The position numbers and the translations under genes are program-made. The notes below the pieces were generated by a model that was not told the origin of the DNA, did no database searches, and saw only the letters and a program-made list of their open reading frames with translations. Below, in pieces: positions 25,853 through 34,821 of a DNA stretch of 64,000 nucleotides. The DNA is from Telluria beijingensis (lineage in GTDB: Bacteria; Pseudomonadota; Gammaproteobacteria; Burkholderiales; Burkholderiaceae_D), in the NCBI RefSeq assembly GCF_030770395.1, contig NZ_CP132480.1, positions 5,394,223 to 5,458,222 on the forward strand, read 5' to 3'. The number at the start of each line of letters is the position of its first letter. Within the stretch, counting starts at the first letter, position 1.

Positions 25853-27031
25853 TCATGCCAGGCCCGTGAGCAGATGCTGGTCCGGTGGCGTCGTGTCGGC
25901 CTCACTGCATGCCCGGGTACTTGCGGTATCGTGCGCGCCCTCCAATGTAGGCAGGGCGAGTAGGCTGAGTGCAAAGCCAATGATGGCGCTGCTGCCGTAA
26001 CCGACGAGCGGCGTCGGATAGTTTCCGAGGGCGGCTGCCACGATCGCGGCGAGCCAGAGCGCGCCAAAGACGGCATGGCTCTCGCGGTTCGGCGAATCGC
26101 GATGCCAGCCGACGATGGCAGGCGCCAGGAGCAGGAGCGAGCCGCCCATTACCGCTGCGCCGGCAAGCGCGTGCACCTCGAACGACGAGTAGAGAATTCC
26201 GTCGACGTACGGAACCGCCATCAGCGTGTCGGCACGGACCACGGTCGCGACGAAGCCGGCGATGCTCGCGCAGAGCGCCGCCACGACGAACCTGTCGCGG
26301 CGCATGATGGCGAGCACGGCCAGTCCGACGGCCAGCATGCCGGCCATAGCCCGGTCAGGCTGGCCGGCCAGCGCCATTGCGGCAGCGACCATGCCCACGG
26401 TCGTAAGCGCATTGCGGCAGCGTGCAAACGCGACGAGCATCGCCGGCAGCAGGATCAGGCTTGGCTGGATCGAGAACCCGCCCAGCCTCACCCAGCGGGC
26501 TGCGCCGTCGACACTGTGGCCAAGCAGCGCGGTGGCCAGCAATGCGCCCGCCATCGCCACGAGCGCCGCCGTGGTCAGGCGCCGGCCCCCGGGCAAGCTA
26601 CGCCCGAGCAGCGCCAGCAGCGCCAGGCCGAGAAGCAGGGCACTGGCATTGATGCCGAGATAGCGCATCGGCGCGCCCGCAAGCGCCATGTACACAAGGC
26701 CCAGCGCGACGGCGCCGATGGCGCTGGCGACGCCTGTTACCCGTGGACGACGCAGCGTGGCGTGGAAGAGGTTCATCATGATCGGGTCTCCGTGGAAGGG
26801 GGGGCCATCGCCGGTCAGCGACGCGAAGGGGCGGAGCAGATGCCATGCGAGCGCGCGCGGCATCAGTCCGCAAAAGCTTTCGAGCGCATACCGCAGCGCT
26901 TCGGTGTCGTCGGGGATGTCGGCCGTCTCGCAGCGGATCGCCTGCCCCCATGACTGCAGCGACGGCGGAAGCGCTGCCTGCAAGACTCGACAGGCCAGGT
27001 CGGCAATGCCACGCCGGAGGCTCCTGTTCAT
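25853..27031 (-). CDS. PadR-linked membrane protein with permease-prefix-like N-terminus and FtsW/RodA-like segment
   Basis: 392 residues. Residues 1-90 (RGIADLACRVLQAALPPSLQ..., IPDDTEALRYALESF) resemble the soluble prefix that often precedes membrane domains controlled by PadR regulators. About ten hydrophobic helices follow. Within them ARWVRLGGFSIQPSLILL resembles the FtsW/RodA signature (RRWIxLGxFSFQPSE). It is probably a degenerate SEDS-like membrane protein; glycosyltransferase activity is not claimed because other SEDS motifs are not evident. The ATG overlaps the padR stop (ATGA), so the two are coupled. Confidence 0.72.
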   Translation of the reverse strand: MNRSLRRGIADLACRVLQAALPPSLQSWGQAIRCETADIPDDTEALRYALESFCGLMPRALAWHLLRPFASLTGDGPPFHGDPIMMNLFHATLRRPRVTGVASAIGAVALGLVYMALAGAPMRYLGINASALLLGLALLALLGRSLPGGRRLTTAALVAMAGALLATALLGHSVDGAARWVRLGGFSIQPSLILLPAMLVAFARCRNALTTVGMVAAAMALAGQPDRAMAGMLAVGLAVLAIMRRDRFVVAALCASIAGFVATVVRADTLMAVPYVDGILYSSFEVHALAGAAVMGGSLLLLAPAIVGWHRDSPNRESHAVFGALWLAAIVAAALGNYPTPLVGYGSSAIIGFALSLLALPTLEGAHDTASTRACSEADTTPPDQHLLTGLA

Positions 27032-27339
27032 GCGGCTGCCTTTCGGATCCGCATGGCTGGCGTCCCGCTGTCGACAGGCAGATTGTCGCGGGCGAGTTGC
27101 ATGCCGCTCGCGGTCAGCCGATAGGCATGTCGCGGCGGTCGTCCGCCTTCGGATGGCTGCTGCCACTCCGCTTCAAGATAGCCCTGCGCTTCCAGGCGGA
27201 TGAGAAGCGGATACAGCGTGCCCGATTTGACGTCGGCTAGCCGGGCCAGTTCGTAGCCGTGGGACCATTCGCCATTGGCGTGGAGCAGGGCGGCGAGGAC
27301 CATCCTGGCGTGGGGTGAGAGGGCGCGTGTGCGAGTCAT
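27028..27339 (-). CDS. PadR family transcriptional regulator
   Basis: 103 residues: the compact winged helix of subfamily 2 PadR proteins. 'ARMVLAALLHANGEWSHGYELARLADVKSGTLYPLLIRLEAQGYLEAEWQ' holds the helix-turn-helix, and 'GRPPRHAYRLTASGMQLAR' holds the wing. It should repress its own operon and release it on an unknown signal. The perfect palindrome at 27348-27363 just upstream of its start is the expected operator. Confidence 0.94.
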   Translation of the reverse strand: MTRTRALSPHARMVLAALLHANGEWSHGYELARLADVKSGTLYPLLIRLEAQGYLEAEWQQPSEGGRPPRHAYRLTASGMQLARDNLPVDSGTPAMRIRKAAA

Positions 27340-27347
27340 GCTTTATT

Positions 27348-27363
27348 ATCTACCTAGGTAGAT
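27348..27363. promoter_or_regulatory. PadR operator
   Basis: ATCTACCTAGGTAGAT, a perfect 16-base palindrome, eight bases upstream of the padR start codon. Position and symmetry fit autoregulation by the PadR dimer. Confidence 0.7.
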
Positions 27364-27595
27364 TTAACGTCCAATCTTTTCTGCTGATATCGATGGCTCC
27401 CGACTGAGGAGGCATTGCTTCAGGCCTGCCTTGATCGTCTTTGCATAAAACCCGCATGACTATCAAAGTCTTGTAGACTTCAGTGTCTAGACTAGCTAAT
27501 CTAGAGAACAATTCCTGTACTTGGTATGAACGCTGTGCCCGTCTCCGCGCGCGCTTCTTCTACCTCAACGCCAATGTCATTTTCTGGAGCTCATC

Positions 27596-28621
27596 ATGCG
27601 TCGCTGTTTTCTCATGCTTTCCGCATCTTTGCTGATCGGTTCTGTCCAAGCCGAATCCGGGCCAGAAACTGCACGGCAAGCCGAGATACACAAGGTAGTC
27701 GAGAAAATACATGAGCTCTATATCGATCCCGACAAGGTAAAGAACATAGGGCGCGCGCTGCAACGCGCAGAATTCGCCAGGCCGATGAGCGATGAGGCCT
27801 TCGCAAAAAAAGTTACCGACATCCTGTCGAATGAAACCCGGGACCCGCATTTGCGGTTGATGTACAGTGTAACGCCGACCTCGTCAGGCAGCAGTGCCGC
27901 TCCGACGTCGTCGGAAATCGCCCGGCGCGAGGAATATCTGCGAGCGCAAAACCATGGCATCGAACGCGTCGAGCGCTTGCCTGGAAACATAGGCTATCTA
28001 AGGACGCGGTTTTTCGCACCCGTGACATCGTCGGCACCTTCTATCGGCGCAGCAATGACATTGTTGGCGAACACGGATGCACTCATTATCGACTTGCGTG
28101 ACAACGACGGTGGATCGAGTGCGGCAGTTCCATTCATGGCAAGTTATCTGTTCGATGAGCGCAAGCACATTGCCGACCTTTACACTCGCAAAGGCGATAG
28201 AACAGAGCAGCAATGGACTTCGCCTGCGGTCCCTGGTGTCCGTTACGGCGGCGAGAAAGACGTGTATCTGCTGACCAGCAAGTCGACGTTCTCGGCAGCC
28301 GAAGGCCTTGCATTCGCCTTGCGGGGGCAAAAGCGCGTGACGATCGTGGGAGAAACGACGCGCGGTGGTGCGCATCCGTCGAGCATCGAGCGGATCAGTC
28401 CACACCTCGCACTGATGGTGCCCACGTCAACGGCCCGGGATCCTGTTACCCTGCAAGACTGGGAGGGTGTCGGTGTGGCGCCGGATGTCGCTGTCCCAGC
28501 GGTTGAGGCGCTGACCCGTGCTCAAATTCTGATTCTTAATAAGCTAGAGTTGGACGAGCGAGACGCGGCAAGCAGGGCGGAAGTCCAGGCCAGACTGATA
28601 GAACTTGCGCCGTCGTCCTGA
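27596..28621 (+). CDS. Exported S41 family peptidase (IRBP-like, without PDZ domain)
   Basis: 341 residues with a signal peptide (MRRCFLMLSASLLIGSVQA, cleavage near residue 19). An N-terminal helical part 'EIHKVVEKIHELYIDPDKV' resembles the tricorn/IRBP N-domain. The protease core has IIDLRDNDGGSSAAV and the serine in STFSAAE (Ser233), followed by VGETTRGGAHP. No PDZ domain lies between the two, as in IRBP-like S41 enzymes rather than CtpA. It is a periplasmic serine peptidase of unknown substrate. The GC content is visibly lower than in the neighbours, which suggests recent acquisition. Confidence 0.86.
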   Translation: MRRCFLMLSASLLIGSVQAESGPETARQAEIHKVVEKIHELYIDPDKVKNIGRALQRAEFARPMSDEAFAKKVTDILSNETRDPHLRLMYSVTPTSSGSSAAPTSSEIARREEYLRAQNHGIERVERLPGNIGYLRTRFFAPVTSSAPSIGAAMTLLANTDALIIDLRDNDGGSSAAVPFMASYLFDERKHIADLYTRKGDRTEQQWTSPAVPGVRYGGEKDVYLLTSKSTFSAAEGLAFALRGQKRVTIVGETTRGGAHPSSIERISPHLALMVPTSTARDPVTLQDWEGVGVAPDVAVPAVEALTRAQILILNKLELDERDAASRAEVQARLIELAPSS

Positions 28622-28668
28622 GCCCATGGCCGAGCCTCAGCGCGTGCGCCTCCGCTGGCGTATGTGCC

Positions 28669-30372
28669 TCAAGCCGCTTCGGCATGCTCCACCAACAGCT
28701 GTACCTTGGTCACCCCATTGTACTCATTGGCATCGAGCCTGAACGCCACCCGCGCCCGTTCCGGCAAACTCTCAGGATGCCCGAACCAGATCGCATCGTA
28801 GCGCCGCCCATTCTTCTCCAGCAGCAGCTTCAGGTGGCGCTCCTTGAGAATGCGCTGGCTGACCACGCGGAATTCGTCGCAGAACACCGGCGGCGCAAAA
28901 CCCTGCCCCCACACCTGGCCGTCCATCAGTTCGATGAACTGGGTCGAATAGAACTCGTCTTCCAGCGGCCCGTCGGTCTCGACGATGCGCTCGAGCTGAG
29001 CCTCGGTCAGCCAGGCCTGGCCGACCGTCTCGAAGGCCTGGCAAAAGTGGCCGAAAGCGTCGTGCCGGATCTGCAGGCCGGCCGCCATCGCGTGGCCGCC
29101 GAACTTGTCGATCAGCCCCGGCACGCGCTTGGACACCAGATCCAGCGCGTCGCGCAGGTGGAAGCCCGGGATCGAGCGCCCCGAGCCCTTGATCCAGCCG
29201 TCGCCGGCCGGGGCGAAGGTGATCGTCGGCCGGTAGAATTTTTCCTTCAGGCGCGAGGCGACGATGCCGATCACGCCCTGGTGCCAGCCTTCGTCGAACA
29301 CGGCGATGGTGCTGGCGCTGGTGGGCTCGAAGCTGTCCAGGTGGAGCAGGGCGGTGTCCTGCATCTCGGCCTCGATCTCGCGCCGCTTGAGGTTGATCTC
29401 GTTGAGCTGCTGGGCGATGGCCCAGGCGCGGCCCTCGTCGTCGGTGGTCAGGCATTCGATGCCGAGCGCCATGTCTTCCAGCCGGCCGGCGGCATTCAGG
29501 CGCGGCCCGACGGCAAAGCCCAGGTCGAACGGCGAGGCGCAGCGCGCTTCGCGCCCGGCCACGCGGAACAGCGCCGCCACGCCCGCATGCATGCGCCCCG
29601 CGCGCATGCGCTTGAGGCCTTGCGCGACCAGGATGCGGTTGTTGGCGTCGAGCTTGACCACGTCGGCGACAGTGCCCAGCGCAACCAGGTCGAGCAGGCT
29701 GTCGAGCTTGGGCTGGGTCTGGGCGTCGAACACGCCGCGCCGGCGCAGCTCGGCGCGCAAGGCCAGCAGCACATAGAACACGACCCCGACGCCGGCCAGG
29801 TTCTTGCTGGGGAAGCCGCACTCGGGCTGGTTCGGATTGACGATCACGCGCGCCGGCGGCAGGCTGTCGCCCGGCAGGTGGTGGTCGGTCACGACCACCT
29901 CGATGCCGCGCCGGTTGGCTTCTTCGACCCCCTCGATGCTGGCGATGCCGTTGTCGACCGTGACGATGATGTCCGGGTTTTTTTCGCGCGCCGTGATCTC
30001 GACGATCCCGGGCGTCAGCCCATAGCCGTGCACCACGCGGTTGGGCACGAAGTAATCGACTTCGGCGCCCATCGCGCGCAGGCCGCGCAGGGCGACCGCG
30101 CAGGCGGTGGCGCCGTCGCAGTCGTAGTCGGCGACGATGGTCATGCGCTTGCCGGCGCCAATGGCGTCGGCCAGGAACACGGCGGCGGCGTCGATGTGCT
30201 TCAGGCCGGCCGGCGGCGACAGCGCCGCCAGCTCGCTGGAGAGCTCGCGCACATGTTCCAGGCCGCGGGCGGCATAGATGCGCGCCAGCACCGGGTGGAC
30301 GCCATCCTGGCGCAGCAGTTCCGAGATGCGGAACGGGCAGGGGCGGGTGGAAATGCGGGTCTTGGAAGTCAA
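28669..30372 (-). CDS. recJ: Single-stranded-DNA-specific exonuclease RecJ
   Basis: 567 residues. RecJ degrades single-stranded DNA 5' to 3' in RecF-pathway recombination and mismatch repair. The DHH phosphoesterase motifs are present: ADYDCDGATA, TVDNGIAS, VVTDHHLPGD and the DHHA1 part with GVIGIVASRLKEKF and FGGHAMAAG. The C-terminal OB domain completes the normal length. The start is a TTG at 30372 with no clear Shine-Dalgarno. It is retained because the RecJ N-terminus (RPCPFRISELLRQDGVHPVLARIYAARG) begins a few residues later and no ATG or GTG is nearby. It lies 7 bp after the RpfE-like gene. Confidence 0.95.
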   Translation of the reverse strand: MTSKTRISTRPCPFRISELLRQDGVHPVLARIYAARGLEHVRELSSELAALSPPAGLKHIDAAAVFLADAIGAGKRMTIVADYDCDGATACAVALRGLRAMGAEVDYFVPNRVVHGYGLTPGIVEITAREKNPDIIVTVDNGIASIEGVEEANRRGIEVVVTDHHLPGDSLPPARVIVNPNQPECGFPSKNLAGVGVVFYVLLALRAELRRRGVFDAQTQPKLDSLLDLVALGTVADVVKLDANNRILVAQGLKRMRAGRMHAGVAALFRVAGREARCASPFDLGFAVGPRLNAAGRLEDMALGIECLTTDDEGRAWAIAQQLNEINLKRREIEAEMQDTALLHLDSFEPTSASTIAVFDEGWHQGVIGIVASRLKEKFYRPTITFAPAGDGWIKGSGRSIPGFHLRDALDLVSKRVPGLIDKFGGHAMAAGLQIRHDAFGHFCQAFETVGQAWLTEAQLERIVETDGPLEDEFYSTQFIELMDGQVWGQGFAPPVFCDEFRVVSQRILKERHLKLLLEKNGRRYDAIWFGHPESLPERARVAFRLDANEYNGVTKVQLLVEHAEAA

Positions 30373-30379
30373 GTTGCGG

Positions 30380-31393
30380 TCAGGTCAATAGGTCCAGTGT
30401 CGGGCGGCGCCAGAATTTTCGCTGCGCCATCGCGGTGGTGGTGGCCTCGATCAGGCCTTCGCGGCTGCTCAGCACCATCCGCAGCGTGTTCACGCGGCCA
30501 GCCTTGACGGCCGCCAGCAGCGGCGCGAACAAGGTCGCTTCAAGGTGTTGCATGCCCTGCAGCCAGCCATTCCAGTCGGCCGCCAGCGCGGCTTCGCCGA
30601 GGTTGCCGGCGACCAGCAGGCCGTCGCGGGCCAGCACGCCGTCCAGGCGGTCGAGGGATGCCAGCCGATCCGCGCCTACGGCGGCCAGCCAGCCGGGAAC
30701 GGCATGGGTGGCCAATTGTGGCGAGGCGGCCGGCGCCGCGTTTGATGCGCCCCATACCCAGAACGCATTCACCACCGGCAGCCGGCGCGCCTCGCGCGCG
30801 GCATTCACGGGATGGGCGTGCCAGGCCATCTGCACCTCGTTCTGCAGGCGCCGGTACGCCTGGGCCTGTGCGCCCTTCGGCATGAAGTCGGTCAGGTCCA
30901 TATTGGCGACGGTGTCCGGGCTGGCGGTGTCGAAACCCCAGTCGTCGGCGCGCAGGAACCAGGTATGGGCGTCGCCATAACGCAGCGGATGGCCGATCTC
31001 TTCGCACAGGGCGCGGGCGGCCTCGAACAGGGCGCGGCCATCGTCTTCGTCCAGCGCCACCTGGCGCGTGTCGGCCATCATCAGGTGGCTGCGCGCGATC
31101 TGGATATGGGCCGGCGTGACCACATGCCAGCGCCCGCGCGCCAAGTCGAGCCCGAAGCCGCGCATCGCCGCGGCGGCGAAGGCGGGGCGGCCGCCGGCGT
31201 CCAAGCCGAGCGCGCGCGCCAGCCAGGATTCGTGGGGCAGGGCGTGGGCCAGGTCGCCGGCCGGGGCCCGCTGCACGGACGAGGTGCGCGACAGCAGCGC
31301 TGCCAGGGCCGGCGCCTGCAGGGCGCGGACCAGGTCGGGAGCGAATTCGGGGAGCGGGAGGGCGAACGGCAGGACAAGCGTAATATGAGCCAT
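30380..31393 (-). CDS. RpfE-like protein (phosphoglycerate-mutase-related annotation)
   Basis: 337 residues, soluble. It belongs to the conserved family found next to recJ in beta- and gammaproteobacteria and called RpfE in Xanthomonas, where it sits in the rpf cluster close to recJ, prfB and lysS. Some databases label it cofactor-independent phosphoglycerate mutase. Recognisable parts are 'GDAHTWFLRADDWGFDTASPDTVANMDLTDFMP', 'LQNEVQMAWHAHPVNAAREARRLPVVNAFWVWG' and the C-terminal 'RKFWRRPTLDLL'. Its biochemical role is unknown. It is co-transcribed with recJ and divergent from lolC. Confidence 0.78.
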   Translation of the reverse strand: MAHITLVLPFALPLPEFAPDLVRALQAPALAALLSRTSSVQRAPAGDLAHALPHESWLARALGLDAGGRPAFAAAAMRGFGLDLARGRWHVVTPAHIQIARSHLMMADTRQVALDEDDGRALFEAARALCEEIGHPLRYGDAHTWFLRADDWGFDTASPDTVANMDLTDFMPKGAQAQAYRRLQNEVQMAWHAHPVNAAREARRLPVVNAFWVWGASNAAPAASPQLATHAVPGWLAAVGADRLASLDRLDGVLARDGLLVAGNLGEAALAADWNGWLQGMQHLEATLFAPLLAAVKAGRVNTLRMVLSSREGLIEATTTAMAQRKFWRRPTLDLLT

Positions 31394-31547
31394 CCCGCTA
31401 TTTTAGGCCAAATTCGGCCGGCGGGAGGATTCGATCGCGGGTTGTCGGCAGGCGTTTGCACATGGTTTTTTGATAATCCGCGCCATAAAAGTGGATTGTC
31501 TGGCAAACTGCCGGCTTGGCGCGGCCAGGAGAACAAGAACAGACTGT

Positions 31548-32840
31548 ATGAGCATCACCCATAAACTTCCCTATGAATGGCAGATCGGCCTGCGCTATAC
31601 CCGCGCCGGCAAGCGCAGCGGCCGCAACAGCTTCATTTCCTTCATCTCGATGGCCTCGGTGGCCGGCATCGCCCTTGGCGTGGCCGCCCTGATCGTGGTG
31701 CTGTCGGTGATGAACGGCTTCCAGAAGGAAGTCACCAACCGCATGCTGTCGATGCTGGCCCATGTCGAGATCTTCGACGCCCGCGGCGCGCTGCCGGACT
31801 GGCGCGCCACCAGCCAGCAGGCGCTGCGCCACCCGGAGGTGCGCGCCGCCGCGCCTTTCCTGGATGCGCAATCGATGCTGCTGGTCGACGGCGTCATGAA
31901 GCCGGCGCTGCTGCGCGGCGTGGAGCCCGCCGAAGAAGCGAAGGTATCCGACGTGGTCCGCCAGATGAAGGAGGGCAGCTTCGATTCGCTGCGGCCCGGT
32001 TCCTTCAACATCGTGCTGGGCCGGGCGCTGGCCACGTCGCTCGGCGTCGGCGTGGGCGACCGCGTGTCGCTGCTGGTGGCCAGCGGCGGCATCCTGGGCG
32101 GCGCCGGCGCTCAAGGCGAGGGCGGGCCGAACGCGCTGCCGCGCCCGCGCGCGCTGACCGTGTCCGGCATCTTCGAGGCTGGACACTTCGAATTCGACTC
32201 CACGCTGGCGCTGGTGAACATTGCGGACGCCGAGGCGGTTACCGGCGCCAGCATGCCGGTCGGCCTGCGCCTGCGCCTGGCCGACCTGCAGCAGGCCCCG
32301 CGCGTGGCCTACGAGTTGCAGGGATCGATGGCGGGTGAGTTGATCATGCGCGACTGGACCAAGGTCAATACCGTGTGGTTCGCCGCCGTGCAGTCGCAAA
32401 AGAACATGATGTTCATTATCCTGACCATGATCGTGGCGGTGGCCGCCTTCAACCTGGTGTCGACGCTGGTCATGACGGTCAAGGACAAGCAGGCCGACAT
32501 CGCCATCCTGCGCACGCTGGGCGCCTCGCCGCGCGGCGTGATGAAGATCTTCATGGTGCAGGGGACCCTGGTCGGCATGCTGGGCGCCTTGCTGGGCGTC
32601 GGCCTGGGCGTGCTGGTGGCGCTGAACGTCGACGTCATCGTCCCTGCCATCGAGCGCCTGCTGGGCGTGCACTTCCTGTCGCAAGAGGTCTACCTGATCA
32701 GCGAGATGCCGTCCGAGCTGCGTTGGAACGACGTCGGCTGGATCGGCGGCGTGGCCGTGCTGCTGTCCTTCCTGGCCACGATCTACCCGAGCTGGGCGGC
32801 GTCGCGCGTGAAGCCGGCCGAGGCGCTGCGGTATGAATAA
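31548..32840 (+). CDS. lolC: Lipoprotein-releasing ABC transporter permease LolC/LolE type (first copy)
   Basis: 430 residues. It is the inner-membrane subunit that extracts outer-membrane lipoproteins and passes them to LolA. The N-terminus ([27 protein letters not shown]) is the family signature. One membrane helix follows, then a large periplasmic domain (about 55-275), and three helices ([62 protein letters not shown]). The ATG at 31548 was chosen because the family N-terminus starts there. It lies 24 bp before a second, very similar copy. Confidence 0.93.
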   Translation: MSITHKLPYEWQIGLRYTRAGKRSGRNSFISFISMASVAGIALGVAALIVVLSVMNGFQKEVTNRMLSMLAHVEIFDARGALPDWRATSQQALRHPEVRAAAPFLDAQSMLLVDGVMKPALLRGVEPAEEAKVSDVVRQMKEGSFDSLRPGSFNIVLGRALATSLGVGVGDRVSLLVASGGILGGAGAQGEGGPNALPRPRALTVSGIFEAGHFEFDSTLALVNIADAEAVTGASMPVGLRLRLADLQQAPRVAYELQGSMAGELIMRDWTKVNTVWFAAVQSQKNMMFIILTMIVAVAAFNLVSTLVMTVKDKQADIAILRTLGASPRGVMKIFMVQGTLVGMLGALLGVGLGVLVALNVDVIVPAIERLLGVHFLSQEVYLISEMPSELRWNDVGWIGGVAVLLSFLATIYPSWAASRVKPAEALRYE

Positions 32841-32864
32841 TCGTCCAACCAATCATGGGAACAC

Positions 32865-34130
32865 ATGAGCATCATCCACAAACTGCCGTATGAATGGCAG
32901 GTCGGCCTGCGCTATACGCGGGCCGGCAAGCGCAGCGGGCGCAGCAGCTTCATTTCCTTCATCTCGCTGATCTCGGTGGCCGGCATCGCCCTCGGCGTGG
33001 CGGCCCTGATCATCGTGCTGTCGGTGATGAACGGCTTCCAGAAGCAGGTCACCGACCGCATGCTGTCGGTGCTGGCCCATATCGAGGTGTTCGACAATGC
33101 CGGCAGCATGCCCGACTGGCGCGAGAAGGCGCAGCAGGCCTTGCGCAATCCGGCGGTGCTGGGCGCCGCGCCCTTCGTCGAGACCCAGGGCCTGCTGGTG
33201 CGCGACGGCGTGATGCGGCCCTCGGTCGTACGCGGCGTGCTGCCGGGCGAAGAGAACCAGGTATCGACCGTGGCGCAGCAGGTGCGCGCCGGCAGCTTCG
33301 ACGCGCTCGAGCCGGGCCAGTTCAATATCGTGCTCGGGTATGCGCTGGCGCGCGCGCTCGGCGTGAGCCTGGGCGACAAGGTGACGATGGTGCTGGCCCA
33401 GGGCCAGGTGACGCCGGCCGGCATGGTGCCGCGCACGCGCAGCTTCACCGTGGCCGGCATCTTCGAGGCGGGCCACTTCGACTTCGACGCCGCGCTGTCC
33501 TTCATCCACATCGAGGATGCCCAGCGCCTGGAGCGCCTGCAGGCGCCGTCCGGCCTGCGCCTGCGCACCGCCAATATGCGCGAGGCGCCCGAAGTGGCGG
33601 CGCAGCTGAAGGCCTCGATGACGGGCGACCTCAATGTGCGCGACTGGCCCAAGCTCAATGCCAACTGGTACGCTGCCGTACAGACCGAAAAAAAGATGAT
33701 GTTCATTATCCTCACCCTGATCATCGCGGTGGCCGCCTTCAACCTGGTCTCGAGCCTGGTGATGACGGTGACCGAGAAGCAGGCCGATATCGCGATCCTG
33801 CGCACGCTCGGATCGTCGCCGCAATCCATCCTGAAGATCTTCATGGTGCAGGGCGCGGTGATCGGCGTGCTGGGGACGCTGGCCGGCATCGGCATGGGCG
33901 TGGCGGTGAGCCTGAACATCGATGTCATCGTCCCGTTCATCGAACGTTTGCTGGGAGTGGAGTTCTTGTCCAAAGATATATATTTGATCAGTACCGTGCC
34001 GTCCGACCTGCATTGGCCGGACGTCGGCATCATCGGCGTCATCTCGGTGCTGCTGGCCTTTGCCGCCACCCTGTACCCGAGCTGGGCCGCCTCGCGCGTG
34101 AAACCGGCGGAGGCGCTGCGCTATGAGTGA
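32865..34130 (+). CDS. Lipoprotein-releasing ABC transporter permease LolC/LolE type (second copy)
   Basis: 421 residues, parallel to the first copy along its whole length. The first 60 residues differ at only about six positions by eye, and the C-terminal FtsX-like part ([43 protein letters not shown]) is nearly the same. The main difference is a nine-residue deletion in the periplasmic domain. Either copy may play the LolC or LolE role in a LolCDE complex, or the two may be redundant LolF-like proteins. GGGAAC precedes the ATG. The stop overlaps lolD by 8 bp. Confidence 0.92.
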   Translation: MSIIHKLPYEWQVGLRYTRAGKRSGRSSFISFISLISVAGIALGVAALIIVLSVMNGFQKQVTDRMLSVLAHIEVFDNAGSMPDWREKAQQALRNPAVLGAAPFVETQGLLVRDGVMRPSVVRGVLPGEENQVSTVAQQVRAGSFDALEPGQFNIVLGYALARALGVSLGDKVTMVLAQGQVTPAGMVPRTRSFTVAGIFEAGHFDFDAALSFIHIEDAQRLERLQAPSGLRLRTANMREAPEVAAQLKASMTGDLNVRDWPKLNANWYAAVQTEKKMMFIILTLIIAVAAFNLVSSLVMTVTEKQADIAILRTLGSSPQSILKIFMVQGAVIGVLGTLAGIGMGVAVSLNIDVIVPFIERLLGVEFLSKDIYLISTVPSDLHWPDVGIIGVISVLLAFAATLYPSWAASRVKPAEALRYE

Positions 34131-34818
34131 CGCATCGACGCCCATCCTGGCCTGCCGCGGCCTGGGCAAGACCTTCAGGCAGGGCGACGCCGAGGTGCGC
34201 GTGATCGACGGCGTCGATTTCGCCGTCCACCGGGGCGAGCGCGTGGCCATCGTCGGCGCGTCCGGCTCCGGCAAGTCGACGCTGCTGCACCTGCTGGGGG
34301 GCCTGGATACGCCGAGCCGCGGCGTGGTCACGCTCAAGGGCGAGGATTTCGCCAGCCTGTCCGAGGCGCGCCGCGGCGAATTGCGCAATACGGCGCTGGG
34401 CTTCGTCTACCAGTTCCACCACCTGCTGCCCGAGTTTTCGGCGCTCGACAACGTCATGATGCCGCTCCTGATCCGGCGCGAATCGCGCGCCAGCGCGCTC
34501 GAAAAGGCCCAGGCGATCCTGGAGCGGGTAGGCCTGGGCAAGCGCGTGGTGCACCGTCCCGGCGAGCTGTCGGGCGGCGAACGCCAGCGGGTGGCGCTGG
34601 CGCGCGCGCTGGTCACGCAACCCGCATGCGTGCTGGCCGACGAACCGACCGGCAACCTGGATCACACCACGGCGCAAGTCATCTTCGACCTGATGCTGGA
34701 GCTGTCGCGCACCCTCGGCACCGCCTTCGTGATCGTCACCCACGACATGGAACTGGCGCGCCGCTGCGACCGCGTGCTGCGCATGACCGAGCACGGCCTG
34801 CAGCCAGCGGAAGGATAA
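34123..34818 (+). CDS. lolD: Lipoprotein-releasing ABC transporter ATPase LolD
   Basis: 231 residues. Walker A is GASGSGKST, the Q-loop is in [12 protein letters not shown], the signature is [15 protein letters not shown], Walker B is [11 protein letters not shown] and the H-loop is VTHDME. The [19 protein letters not shown] region is typical for LolD. It overlaps the preceding permease by 8 bp and leads into tatD after 3 bp. Confidence 0.95.
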   Translation: MSDASTPILACRGLGKTFRQGDAEVRVIDGVDFAVHRGERVAIVGASGSGKSTLLHLLGGLDTPSRGVVTLKGEDFASLSEARRGELRNTALGFVYQFHHLLPEFSALDNVMMPLLIRRESRASALEKAQAILERVGLGKRVVHRPGELSGGERQRVALARALVTQPACVLADEPTGNLDHTTAQVIFDLMLELSRTLGTAFVIVTHDMELARRCDRVLRMTEHGLQPAEG

Positions 34819-34821
34819 GCC

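Noticed and set aside
31471..31477. TGATAAT as -10 of a lolC promoter
   Set aside because: No -35 element at a proper distance; may be real but cannot be supported.
31398..34388. Long minus-strand ORFs opposite the two lolC copies
   Set aside because: They resemble each other only because the two lolC genes do; composition is that of reverse-complement reading.
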